DNA of 40,281 nucleotides, from the NCBI GenBank assembly GCA_001940705.1, contig MEHG01000008.1:1-40281 (forward strand), read 5' to 3'. A program made the position numbers and the translations under genes. Below are positions 32,936 to 40,281 of this stretch, one piece after another. Origin of the DNA: Candidatus Thorarchaeota archaeon AB_25. GTDB taxonomy: Archaea > Asgardarchaeota > Thorarchaeia > Thorarchaeales > Thorarchaeaceae. The notes below the pieces were generated by a model. The model was given only the letters and a program-made list of their open reading frames with translations, ran no database searches and was not told where the DNA came from. The stretch's first letter is position 1; every line of letters starts with the position of its first letter.

Positions 32936-34129
32936 ATGACAGTATCTAAAGACAAGATTACAGTTGAAGGTCTGACCGGTGATGCCGCTATTGCTCATGC
33001 ACTCAAGCAGGCAAACTTGGATGTCCTTGCAGCATACCCAATCACTCCCCAGACGATTATCGTTGAAGATTATCAACGCTTTGCAGCGGATGGTGAAGTC
33101 AACGCAGCAGTCATTCCAGTAGAGTCAGAGCACTCAGCCATGAGCGCGTGTGTTGGAGCATCTGCAGTTGGAGGACGAGTTGCTACAGCTTCTGCTTCTG
33201 CAGGACTTGCGCTCATGTGGGAGATCCTATACGTTGCAGCATCAATGAGGATGCCAATAGTCTTCACAGTTGCAAACCGAGCACTTTCAGGACCGATCAA
33301 CATTCACAATGATCATAGTGACGGAATGGGAATGCGAGACAGCGGGTTCATTCAACTCTACTGTCAAAGCTGCCAAGAAGCCTATGACACAACCCTGATG
33401 GCTTTCAGACTGGCAGAGCATCATGATGTGCTACTCCCAGTAATGGTTGGAATTGACGGCTTCATTCTAAGCCACAATGTAGAGAGAGTAGAGATGCTCC
33501 CTGATGATGTCGTGGAGAAGTTCGTTGGTGTGAGAGACCCAGTGCAACCACTCAATCCGGACAAGCCACTCACAATGGGACCCTTAGCCCTGACTGATTA
33601 CTACTTTGAGTTCAAAGAGCAGCAGGACAGAGCAATAAACAGAGTCCCGAAGGTATACAAAGAAGTGGAGGCGGAGTTTGAGAAGATCACCGGACGCAAG
33701 TACGGACTCTTCGAGACCTACAAGACTGAAGATGCAGACATCATCATTCTCGCCATGAGCACTATGGGAGGAACTGCTAAGGTCGTTGCCGATGTCCTTA
33801 GAGAGAAAGGTGAGAAAGTCGGTGTTATCCGGCTCAAGATGTTCCGTCCATTCCCAGCTGAGGATATTGCCAAGGCTGTTGGAAACGCAAAGGCTGTAGC
33901 AGTCTTTGAGAAGGCAATGTCCTTCGGAGGAGCAACACACCCACTGGCTCTTGAGGTCAGAACTGCCCTCTATGAGGCAAAGGAGAGACCTATGGTTGTC
34001 GACTTTGTAGTCGGACTCGGCGGTCGTGATGTACCCCCAATAACATTCGTTGAGGGTATAGAGAAGACAAAGGAGTACCTCAAGGCAGGCAAAGCTCCGA
34101 AATACGAAACCCTGGGGGTGCGCAAATAA
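32936..34129 (+). CDS. porA: 2-oxoacid:ferredoxin oxidoreductase, alpha subunit
   Basis: 397 residues. The opening GDAAIAHALKQANLDVLAAYPITPQT and the segment PVESEHSAMSACVGASAVGGRVATASASAGL mark the pyrimidine domain of thiamine-dependent oxidoreductases. The C-terminal part (VEFVVGLGGRDVPP-like VVDFVVGLGGRD) completes it. ATG 32936 has ggag nearby and begins 7 bases after porD. Por and Vor enzymes are hard to separate by sequence; pyruvate is the best guess. Confidence 0.9.
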   Translation: MTVSKDKITVEGLTGDAAIAHALKQANLDVLAAYPITPQTIIVEDYQRFAADGEVNAAVIPVESEHSAMSACVGASAVGGRVATASASAGLALMWEILYVAASMRMPIVFTVANRALSGPINIHNDHSDGMGMRDSGFIQLYCQSCQEAYDTTLMAFRLAEHHDVLLPVMVGIDGFILSHNVERVEMLPDDVVEKFVGVRDPVQPLNPDKPLTMGPLALTDYYFEFKEQQDRAINRVPKVYKEVEAEFEKITGRKYGLFETYKTEDADIIILAMSTMGGTAKVVADVLREKGEKVGVIRLKMFRPFPAEDIAKAVGNAKAVAVFEKAMSFGGATHPLALEVRTALYEAKERPMVVDFVVGLGGRDVPPITFVEGIEKTKEYLKAGKAPKYETLGVRK

Positions 34130-35088
34130 TGGCGACAGACGACAAACCAGCAGTATCTATCAAAGACATGCTCAAGAGAGAGCCAATTCTAAGTTCCGGC
34201 CACCGAATGTGTGCAGGTTGTGCTGCCCCAACCGTGGTCAAGCTCATGGGAATGGCACTTCGCGGTCCTACTATTGTCTGTGAGAACACAGGCTGCCTCG
34301 AGGTCGCAACCACTATCTATCCTTACACTGCATGGAAAATACCATGGATCCACGTAGCTTTTGAGAACGCAGCAGCAGTAGCTTCTGGTGTGATTGAAGC
34401 GACAAAGGTCATGCATTCAAAGGGGCGATACGAGCACGAACACGTCGATGTGATTGCAATCGGAGGCGACGGTTCCTCATTCGATATAGGATTTGGAGCA
34501 ATCAGTGGTGCAATGGAGCGCGGTCATGACATGGTGTACATGTGCTATGACAATGGAGCGTACCAGAACACAGGTATCCAGAGATCTGGTGGAACATTCA
34601 TGGGTCAGGAAACTACAACTTCCTGGGCAGGCAGTAAGATACCAGGTAAACTGGAGCGCAAGAAGCCTCTCGCTGAGATCATTGCAGCTCACAGGATACC
34701 CTACGTTGCCACAGTAGAACCCTACAACTACCGTGACTTCATTGGAAAGTTCAGGAAGGCTCTGGAAGTTGAAGGACCAGCGTTCATTCATGCATTCTCA
34801 CCGTGTCCCAGAGGATGGCGTTCACCAACTGGTGAGAGCATGTCCCTTTCCAAGCTGGCTGTTGAAACCGGACTACATCCACTCTACGAAGTTATCGATG
34901 GAGAAGAGTGGATATTGTCAGGTCCAAGTAAGAGGCTGAAGGAATTGAAACCCGTTGACGAGTACTTCAAGACTCAAGGTCAATTCAAGCACCTCTTCAA
35001 ACCAGAGTGGGAAGACTTCAGAAAGAGCATCCAGGAACAGGTAACTCATGACTGGGAACTCTTGAAGAAGAAATGCGGTGTGGATTAA
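34129..35088 (+). CDS. porB: 2-oxoacid:ferredoxin oxidoreductase, beta subunit (TPP-binding)
   Basis: 319 residues, start ATG 34129 overlapping the porA stop by 1 base. GHRMCAGCAAP gives two cluster cysteines, with a third in ENTGCLEV and a later one in SPCPRGW, together ligating one 4Fe-4S cluster. The TPP/Mg motif is IGGDGSSFDIGFGAISGAMERG, with NGAYQNTGIQRSGGT after it, as in pyruvate-specific PorB. It carries out the decarboxylation that forms acetyl-CoA, CO2 and reduced ferredoxin. Confidence 0.92.
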   Translation: MATDDKPAVSIKDMLKREPILSSGHRMCAGCAAPTVVKLMGMALRGPTIVCENTGCLEVATTIYPYTAWKIPWIHVAFENAAAVASGVIEATKVMHSKGRYEHEHVDVIAIGGDGSSFDIGFGAISGAMERGHDMVYMCYDNGAYQNTGIQRSGGTFMGQETTTSWAGSKIPGKLERKKPLAEIIAAHRIPYVATVEPYNYRDFIGKFRKALEVEGPAFIHAFSPCPRGWRSPTGESMSLSKLAVETGLHPLYEVIDGEEWILSGPSKRLKELKPVDEYFKTQGQFKHLFKPEWEDFRKSIQEQVTHDWELLKKKCGVD

Positions 35089-35099
35089 TACGAATTTGA

Positions 35100-35132
35100 G
35101 GGGCGCTCGAGCGCTCCTTCTCTCTTCTTTTT
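35100..35132 (+). terminator. por operon terminator
   Basis: A perfect 12-base palindrome, GCGCTCGAGCGC (35103-35114), with flanking G/T and C pairs, is followed by ttctctcttctttttg. It sits 15 bases after the porB stop. Confidence 0.65.
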
Positions 35133-35155
35133 GTCGATAGATATGTCAAGTAGAA

Positions 35156-36571
35156 TTAGAACCCTAATAGTGCATGAAGCCCTCCTATGACAACCAGATA
35201 AAGCGTTTCTCCAAACGCAATGAGGAGAAAGATGGTTATCCAGACAAAGACACCGATTGCAGCATTGCTGTGCCTTGAGCGTTTCTTCGAGAACCTATTT
35301 GCAACCCTCTTGAGTTCGTCAACCCGATTCTTGTAGTACAGCGAGAGGCCATTGTTCGTGATGGACAGAACACCATTATTCTCATTTATCAGACCACTAC
35401 GCATTGCAATTTGGATATGCTTGAAAATCCCCTTCTCCTCAAGATTTCTAAAGCCAAGTACAGCCTGCATATCGAAATACCTGTGGCCGATGGTAATTCC
35501 CTTAACGAAGGCTTGATTGAGATTCTCTTTGGTTTCAGGACCTCTAGCAAGTCGGGCTAGTAACCAAGCTGTCATGAGATCATCATATGCATCAGCAGCA
35601 GCCAGATGAATAGTATCAACACTAAGGTCATCTCCAGCCTCTAGTATCTCCCGCAAAGCTTCGACACCTTCCCAGATAATCACCAATGCAATTAGAACTG
35701 CAACAATGGAGTCAATCACATAGATCTGAAACTCTGCGAAGAATAGACCAATCATGACTCCAATTCCAATTCTGATATGCGTCTGGTCTTCTTTTGCATC
35801 GCTAATAAGAGACAGATTACCAGACATTCGTCCCACTATCGTTTTGTACCAGATGAGACAATAATTCAGTGCAATTGAAAGAGTTGCAATGACGTAACCC
35901 AAAAATGTCACACTCATCTCTTCAGGTGCTATTAGTCTCAGAATTCCATTATACCCAAGAAGTGCTCCTGATACTAGCATGAAGGCCATTATCGCAATCG
36001 CACCAAGACGGTCACGCTCATATCTAAGACTGAGTGCGATTATACCTACAACAACCAGATCAGTGAGATTCTCTAGACCATCAGTAATCATGGCACGACT
36101 ACCGATGTTGAACCCAATCCAGAGTTTAAGTAAAACCAGAATGATTAGGAATGAAGCCGATGTTAAGACAACCCATTTCTCTTGTAAGAAACGTTTCATC
36201 CAATATCCTTCGTGAAGTACAGCTGTTCTTGAGAGTCGAAGAATATCGATACCTCGCTGTGTTAGCTTGAACTCATCATCAGACTGGAGTATCAGATTCT
36301 CAATCAACGCATGCTGTAGAACCTCATCAACATCCACAGGAGACACGGTCATCCTGTTCAAACGAACTACAAACATCGATTCCAAGTGAATATAGAGTGC
36401 GGATTTAGTGATATGCCCCTCATATATAGAACAGAGAACTGCATAGAGTAATGTTTCTCCAGGATCTCCACGCATGGTTCGACTGACATCAGGGTCATGG
36501 GCTTGCCAACCCCTCCGAATATCTTCCTCACTTTGGTCCCAGAGTTCATCGATGTTCCTCGTCTGCTGCAT
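35156..36571 (-). CDS. Cation-diffusion-facilitator-like membrane protein flanked by winged-helix segments
   Basis: 471 residues from ATG 36571 (ggggtg 6 bases upstream; the GTG at 36592 is weaker). Residues about 20-115 form a winged-helix-like segment. A CDF-like core of six membrane helices follows. In its second helix, DGLENLTD has Glu where many CDF proteins have the metal-binding His or Asp, and the fifth helix has DAKEDQTH instead of the usual HxxxD. About residues 350-440 look like a second winged-helix segment (GIFKHIQIAMRSGLINENNG). A final helix closes the chain. Whether it still transports a cation, or senses one, is unclear. Confidence 0.7.
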   Translation of the reverse strand: MQQTRNIDELWDQSEEDIRRGWQAHDPDVSRTMRGDPGETLLYAVLCSIYEGHITKSALYIHLESMFVVRLNRMTVSPVDVDEVLQHALIENLILQSDDEFKLTQRGIDILRLSRTAVLHEGYWMKRFLQEKWVVLTSASFLIILVLLKLWIGFNIGSRAMITDGLENLTDLVVVGIIALSLRYERDRLGAIAIMAFMLVSGALLGYNGILRLIAPEEMSVTFLGYVIATLSIALNYCLIWYKTIVGRMSGNLSLISDAKEDQTHIRIGIGVMIGLFFAEFQIYVIDSIVAVLIALVIIWEGVEALREILEAGDDLSVDTIHLAAADAYDDLMTAWLLARLARGPETKENLNQAFVKGITIGHRYFDMQAVLGFRNLEEKGIFKHIQIAMRSGLINENNGVLSITNNGLSLYYKNRVDELKRVANRFSKKRSRHSNAAIGVFVWITIFLLIAFGETLYLVVIGGLHALLGF

Positions 36572-36593
36572 CCAAGCACCCCACACACACAAG

Positions 36594-36630
36594 AGTTAGT
36601 TTAGTCTAACTTTTAAAACCATATAAATGT
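36594..36630. promoter_or_regulatory. Palindrome and TATA box between the CDF-like gene and the phosphodiesterase gene
   Basis: AGTTAG (36594-36599) and CTAACT (36606-36611) form a perfect inverted repeat with a 6-base centre. The TATA tract atataaat (36621-36628; tttatatgg on the minus strand) lies on the far side, so the palindrome overlaps the expected start of the minus-strand transcript. This would suit a repressor of the CDF-like gene, whose own N-terminal winged helix is a candidate binder. Confidence 0.45.
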
Positions 36631-36703
36631 GGCTCACCTTTTGTACCTCTATCAGGAGGACTTATGCTGAACATTGTGCCTATATTTTTTCAAGGGAACA
36701 GAG

Positions 36704-37504
36704 ATGATTTTTGATATTGGTCGGCCGCTGATCATGGCTCATCGTGGAGAGTCCGGCAACATTCCTGAGAACACCATACTTGCCTTGGAGGCCGCAGTGA
36801 AGATTGGAGTGGATGTGCTTGAGTCGGACATTCGCTTCACAAAGGATGACGTTCCAATCTTGTTTCATGATGATGATCTTGAACGTACTACTGGAGTGTC
36901 GGGGTCTGTCAGGGATAAGACATTGGATGAGTTGCAGCAGATTGATCTGGGATATACTTTCACGACTGATATCGGACAGACCTACCCATTTCGAGGGAAG
37001 GGACTGAAAGTTGTAACATTGGCTGAAGCCCTCGAACGATTCCCTGACACAATTCTAAACCTGGACATCAAGGACACTTTCCGGAAAGCACCAGAGGAAG
37101 TGGCTCGAATCCTGCAAGAGAAACAAAGAACTGAGAAGATTATGATAGCCTCATTTCATCCATCTCAACTGAAGAGGTTTAGAGAAAAAGCTCCAATGAT
37201 ACCAACATCAGCTCATCCTAATGAGATCCGAAACTTTGTAATTGGAGTCAGAATGAGAACGATGAGATTCTTTGTTCGGTCTGTGGCGTACAAGGCATTC
37301 CAAGTTCCTGAATGGAATGGGTCAGTTCAAGTTGTCACTCCGCGATTCATAAAGGCTGCACACGAAAGAGACCTAGCAGTTCATGTCTGGACAATCAATG
37401 ATAGGGAGAACATGGAACGACTCTTGAACATGGAAGTGAATGGCATCTTCACAGACTTCCCTGCAATCCTGAGAGAGGTCCTCATTGACCGGGGTCATCT
37501 TTGA
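36704..37504 (+). CDS. Glycerophosphodiester phosphodiesterase
   Basis: 266 residues from ATG 36704, with aaggga 7 bases upstream (an in-frame GTG at 36674 is less likely). The TIM-barrel motifs are present: MAHRGESGNIPENTILALEAA (catalytic His-Arg-Gly), DVLESDIRFTKDDVPILFHDDDLERTTG with the metal-binding Glu/Asp and the second catalytic His, and late VHVWTINDRENM. Family role: release of glycerol 3-phosphate and an alcohol from glycerophosphodiesters. It may also act on archaeal lipid head groups based on glycerol 1-phosphate. Confidence 0.9.
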   Translation: MIFDIGRPLIMAHRGESGNIPENTILALEAAVKIGVDVLESDIRFTKDDVPILFHDDDLERTTGVSGSVRDKTLDELQQIDLGYTFTTDIGQTYPFRGKGLKVVTLAEALERFPDTILNLDIKDTFRKAPEEVARILQEKQRTEKIMIASFHPSQLKRFREKAPMIPTSAHPNEIRNFVIGVRMRTMRFFVRSVAYKAFQVPEWNGSVQVVTPRFIKAAHERDLAVHVWTINDRENMERLLNMEVNGIFTDFPAILREVLIDRGHL

Positions 37505-37633
37505 TACGAGAACAGCTCTACTAGATGGCAATCAACCGAAATAGCTTAATATGCGCCAATAGTGTGGAGCTGTTAGTAGTCCGGGGACTGTGGGACCAAG
37601 GACTAAGCAAAGACCAAATTGGATGAATGTGCA

Positions 37634-37768
37634 ATGACCTGTCCAGAATATGATGCGGCCGAAGGAAAATGCGGTGTTGATGGATTCAAGTTCTACACTG
37701 GGATGCAAAAGCCCTGTGAGACCCCTGGCATAAGCAAGGAAAAATGTCCTAGATTTGCCATGCAGTGA
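37634..37768 (+). CDS. Cysteine-rich microprotein, 44 residues
   Basis: ATG 37634 is preceded by ggatga (spacing about 7) and the frame ends at TGA 37766-37768. The product contains four cysteines in two equal-spaced pairs: C3-x9-C13 and C28-x9-C38 (CPEYDAAEGKC, CETPGISKEKC). The regular spacing suggests a zinc- or iron-sulfur-binding mini-domain rather than chance. The gene lies in a 460-base gap between two larger genes and is closed by a hairpin at 37801-37826. No family is recognised. An upstream in-frame TTG (37622) would add four residues and one more cysteine. Confidence 0.55.
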   Translation: MTCPEYDAAEGKCGVDGFKFYTGMQKPCETPGISKEKCPRFAMQ

Positions 37769-37800
37769 TCAATCTATACAAAGCAGTTCTTTTTGCCAAA

Positions 37801-37842
37801 AGAAGTTGGGCAAATCTGACTGCCCACTACAGTTCTTTCTCT
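37801..37842 (+). terminator. Hairpin after the microprotein gene, copy 1 of a twin pair
   Basis: TGGGCA (37807-37812) pairs with TGCCCA (37821-37826) around an 8-base loop. A T/C-rich run (gttctttctctttctc) follows. The outer sequence (agaagttgggca and tgcccactaca) is repeated at 38783-38811. Confidence 0.6.
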
Positions 37843-37924
37843 TTCTCGGTATAGATATTCATTAGTTCCGACTATGTGGAGACATTTCAGTCATCACTCC
37901 ATATATCTAGTAACAATAGTTAAT

Positions 37925-37932
37925 TTTATATG
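37925..37932 (+). promoter_or_regulatory. TATA box before the TspO-like gene
   Basis: The sequence tttatatg is 33 bases before the TTG start at 37965, giving an expected transcript start about 8-10 bases before translation. The short leader still holds the gaggag ribosome-binding site. Confidence 0.5.
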
Positions 37933-37964
37933 CTGTATAAGCATGACCATTGTGAGGAGATGAA

Positions 37965-38768
37965 TTGAGTAACAGACCAAATATCTATCAAGTAGTAAAC
38001 ATACTTGCAATTATCATCACAATAGTAGTCAACGCCCTTGCAGAAATCTTACTTGTGAATGGCGTGACCTCCAAAGAAGTTTCAGATGCCTATCCTAGCC
38101 TATTCACACCTCCAGGCTATGTGTTTTCAATTTGGAGTGTCATCTACACACTACTGATTGTCTTTATGATATATCAAGCCCTTCCGAGTCAGAGAGAGGC
38201 TTCATATCTCAAACCAACCGCTGTGTTCTTCGTGCTTGGCGGTCTCATCAATACTTCATGGCTTATTCTATTCCATTATTCTTTTGGTCAGCCAGGAATC
38301 TACGTGTTCACTCCAATTCTAATTGGACTATTTCTGGTTTTAATGCTGTACACCTACGTCAAGCTGGAGATTGGTGCAGTCAACGTTCCAACTAAAGTGA
38401 AGGCTGCAGTCCATCTGCCTGTAAGTGTGTACGCAGGGTGGGTTTCATTAGCTGTGATTGCCAACATTGCGTCAGTTCTCAATGTGATTGTTCCAGGAAT
38501 TCCCTTGGCTATACAAGAACTCTGGACTGCGCTAGTGATCATTGTTGCACTAATCATTGCTATGCTTATGCTGGTCATTCGTCGAGATGCGGCATATGGT
38601 CTAGTAGTGGTATGGGCGACTGTAGGAATTGCAACCAATCAGAGCGCGATTCCAATCATCTATTTCTCAGCCATTGGAACAGCTTTGATAATCATAGTAG
38701 CAATTCTGCTTCTTCCTCTTATCACAAGAAAGGGCTTTGCGAAGTTCTATCTTCGAAAACAAGAGTAA
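37965..38768 (+). CDS. TspO/MBR-like (tryptophan-rich sensory protein related) membrane protein
   Basis: 267 residues. The TTG at 37965 is the start because gaggag lies 5 bases upstream and the ATG at 37960 runs straight into a stop. Seven or so hydrophobic segments cover the chain. The segment FTPPGYVFSIWSVIYTLL is characteristic of TspO-related proteins, which are normally about 160 residues and bind tetrapyrroles or cholesterol; this protein is longer, as in the related larger sub-group. It is bracketed by twin hairpins. The actual ligand is unknown. Confidence 0.72.
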   Translation: MSNRPNIYQVVNILAIIITIVVNALAEILLVNGVTSKEVSDAYPSLFTPPGYVFSIWSVIYTLLIVFMIYQALPSQREASYLKPTAVFFVLGGLINTSWLILFHYSFGQPGIYVFTPILIGLFLVLMLYTYVKLEIGAVNVPTKVKAAVHLPVSVYAGWVSLAVIANIASVLNVIVPGIPLAIQELWTALVIIVALIIAMLMLVIRRDAAYGLVVVWATVGIATNQSAIPIIYFSAIGTALIIIVAILLLPLITRKGFAKFYLRKQE

Positions 38769-38782
38769 GAAACATCAGAATC

Positions 38783-38820
38783 AGAAGTTGGGCAGCCTAC
38801 ACTGCCCACTACAATTTCTT
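38783..38820 (+). terminator. Hairpin after the TspO-like gene, copy 2 of a twin pair
   Basis: TGGGCA (38789-38794) pairs with TGCCCA (38803-38808) around an 8-base loop of different sequence from copy 1. The stem and its flanks (agaagttgggca, tgcccactaca) are the same as at 37801. The following run is atttcttgg. It lies 14 bases after the stop codon of the membrane-protein gene. Confidence 0.6.
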
Positions 38821-39025
38821 GGTTGTCATACTTGTAATCCGGAGAACAGGAAAATGAGAAGAAAAAGAGAGCGATCGAAGCACAGGATGAATAGTAGGTT
38901 CTCGAGAGTCGGATTTCTTATGTAAACCGTCATTAACATCAGAATAACAACATCCAAGAATTTCTTTTATGCAATGGTCGGACATGAGGTAAATGGGATT
39001 ACATTTTCGGAGGTATCTGATTCCT

Positions 39026-39862
39026 ATGAAGACCCTTTCAAGAAAACCATTCATGCTTATGTTAAGAGACGATTCTGGTGAAATAAGCACTGTCAAGTTA
39101 GATCCTGCTCTGGTCAACAGTGACAATGCGCTCATTGTATTAGATGAGTATAATGATACATGTTGGGCATGGGTTGGACGTAACGTGAATATGCCGACAC
39201 GAATGCATACGCTCAGAATTGCGAGGGGCTTGCAAAAATCAGGACACCAAGTAGGGATAACAACAATTGGGTTATCGGCTTCCAGATTTGTAGAAATGAT
39301 GGAGAAGGATGACTCAGACCAAGATGTCGCGAACAACATAGCAGAGTTCAGAGGCGTCTTAGAAGGAAGATGGTCATTTGATGATGGTGTGCTTGCTTTC
39401 AAGGGGGAGGCCAAAGTAACAGAACGAATTGCGGGAGCTCCTACGAAGAAAACAATCCCTGAGCCAGAACCAGAGCCCGTAGTTGAGGCTCCGAGACCAA
39501 AACCAAAGTATGATGAACCCATAGCTGGAGCACCCAAACCGAAACCAGTACCCACATTAGAAGCTAAAACAGTGGAAGAAGAACCAATCGCGGGGGCACC
39601 TCCGCCAGCCCCATCAGCTTCTCTAGCTGAGAAGAAGATGGCATACCTTATGCTTTCTGTCACACGGAATTCAGATCTTGTCTATACTGAGCGCTTCGAA
39701 CGTGGTGGTAAGTCTGGTCTGAAGATTGAATCACCTGGTGTCATGGTGATAGAGGCAGTTCAAGATGGAAACGACCTGACAATCACCCCAGGAGATTTCG
39801 GTGGCTCAGACATAGCACGAAAAATCAAGTCTGAATACGAGGGTCTATCTAGTAAGCTGTAA
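39026..39862 (+). CDS. Gelsolin-like protein with proline-rich repeats and a C-terminal beta domain
   Basis: 278 residues from ATG 39026 (ggagg at 39009-39013); the ATG at 38993 would add 11 residues. The N-terminal part holds a gelsolin-like domain (NALIVLDEYNDTCWAWVGRNVNMPTRMHTLRIARGLQ). The middle, about 120 to 190, is rich in Pro, Glu and Lys with three copies of an IAGAP unit (ERIAGAPTKK, EPIAGAPKPKP, EPIAGAPPPAP). The last 85 residues look like a beta-rich domain (MAYLMLSVTRNSDLVYTERF). Asgard profilins are known to bind polyproline, so the proline stretch could recruit profilin-actin. That step is inference. Confidence 0.65.
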   Translation: MKTLSRKPFMLMLRDDSGEISTVKLDPALVNSDNALIVLDEYNDTCWAWVGRNVNMPTRMHTLRIARGLQKSGHQVGITTIGLSASRFVEMMEKDDSDQDVANNIAEFRGVLEGRWSFDDGVLAFKGEAKVTERIAGAPTKKTIPEPEPEPVVEAPRPKPKYDEPIAGAPKPKPVPTLEAKTVEEEPIAGAPPPAPSASLAEKKMAYLMLSVTRNSDLVYTERFERGGKSGLKIESPGVMVIEAVQDGNDLTITPGDFGGSDIARKIKSEYEGLSSKL

Positions 39863-39910
39863 AACCCCTCTAGTATGAAACAGGTGGTAGAAATCTCTCC
39901 ACCTGTGATT

Positions 39911-40281
39911 CTATTCTTCTTCATCCAACTTACGATACCAGTAGGTATATGCATGCTGAAAACCCAATTTTGAATAGAGCTTCAGAGCTGGAATGTTTTC
40001 AGACTCCACTTGGAGATAGGCTGATCTAGCCCCTCTTTGATGTCCCCATTCCGCAAGAGCTATGTTTACCGCAAGAGCCACACCTCTTCCACGCATGCTC
40101 GGGTGAACTGCTATGTTGAAGAGACCCAACCATTTGCCCTCAACGACTCCAAAACCAACACCTGCCAGTTCTCTGTCGATTCTGGCTATAGCAAATCCCT
40201 TTTGGAGAGTAGTACGTTTCATCAAGCCCTTTCTTGTTTCCATCGAGGATTCTTCATAACCAGAAGACTCACTGTACACAG
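39911..40281 (-). CDS. GNAT-family N-acetyltransferase, N-terminus beyond the window
   Basis: At least 122 residues; the frame is open to the right edge, so the start and perhaps the first half are missing (a GTG at 40279 is not trusted as a start). The acetyl-CoA-binding segment is FNIAVHPSMRGRGVALAVNIALAEW, followed by VESENIPALKLYSKLGFQHAYTYWYRKL, the usual C-terminal end of RimI-like enzymes. Likely an acetyltransferase of a protein N-terminus or a small molecule; substrate unknown. Confidence 0.82.
   Translation of the reverse strand, partial: VYSESSGYEESSMETRKGLMKRTTLQKGFAIARIDRELAGVGFGVVEGKWLGLFNIAVHPSMRGRGVALAVNIALAEWGHQRGARSAYLQVESENIPALKLYSKLGFQHAYTYWYRKLDEEE

Noticed and set aside
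35103-35114. Perfect 12-base palindrome GCGCTCGAGCGC as a possible operator
   Set aside because: Its place right after porB and the T-rich run behind it fit a terminator better.
38854-38925. 23-residue Arg/Lys-rich ORF after the TspO-like gene
   Set aside because: It has an aggaa tract upstream but is too short and of too low complexity to support.
1-40281. Search by eye for tRNA genes, CRISPR repeats and prophage genes
   Set aside because: No cloverleaf with a T-loop signature, no regularly spaced repeat array and no phage structural or integrase gene was found.

Overview
The window looks like a chromosomal stretch of an Asgard archaeon, most likely close to Thorarchaeota. This rests on sequence features rather than a database match: two gelsolin-fold proteins, a Ras/Rab-type small GTPase fused to a beta-propeller, an archaeal geranylgeranyl reductase, two ferredoxin-dependent 2-oxoacid oxidoreductases, Lrp- and TrmB-like regulators, many GTG/TTG starts and archaeal TATA boxes. 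The base composition appears even. I see no tRNA, rRNA or CRISPR array.

Layout. 1-1600: an IS605-type TnpB gene cut by the left edge, followed by a strongly folded non-coding tail that could be the element's right end and guide RNA. 1678-4223: lipoate-protein ligase, AhpD-like CxxC protein, cupin and zinc alcohol dehydrogenase. 4310-7377: a one-domain gelsolin protein, a zinc-ribbon membrane protein, three unrecognised proteins (one is a 59-residue membrane protein) and a VOC protein. 7498-11345: a surface-chemistry island. A deacetylase-like protein and a hexapeptide-repeat acyltransferase converge on an acpS-fkbH-acp operon, which encodes a private acyl-carrier system unusual for archaea. 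11397-14713: a degenerate helicase, a two-headed Lrp regulator and, divergent from it, two tiny genes with an operator-like palindrome and hairpins. 14713-17414: stand-alone threonyl-tRNA editing domain, membrane-linked hexapeptide transferase and geranylgeranyl reductase.

17664-20598: three translationally coupled TrmB-like paralogues. 20595-26533: DHH phosphoesterase, indolepyruvate:ferredoxin oxidoreductase (iorAB) and the propeller-ear-GTPase fusion. 26719-29360: an ABC importer whose ATPase gene faces its permease and binding-protein genes. 29465-31748: Alba-like protein, membrane protein and a secreted beta-helix protein. 32061-35088: a complete porGDAB operon. 35156-40281: cation-efflux-like membrane protein with winged helices, glycerophosphodiesterase, a 44-residue cysteine microprotein, TspO-like membrane protein, a gelsolin-domain protein with proline-rich repeats, and a GNAT acetyltransferase cut by the right edge.

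Working together: Por and Ior oxidise 2-oxoacids to acyl-CoA and reduce ferredoxin, consistent with amino-acid or peptide use. The gelsolin proteins and the GTPase fusion belong to the Asgard cytoskeleton and trafficking repertoire. The acpS-fkbH-acp set beside a deacetylase and a left-handed beta-helix acyltransferase is the best candidate for an undescribed system: an acyl-ACP pathway for modifying surface glycans.
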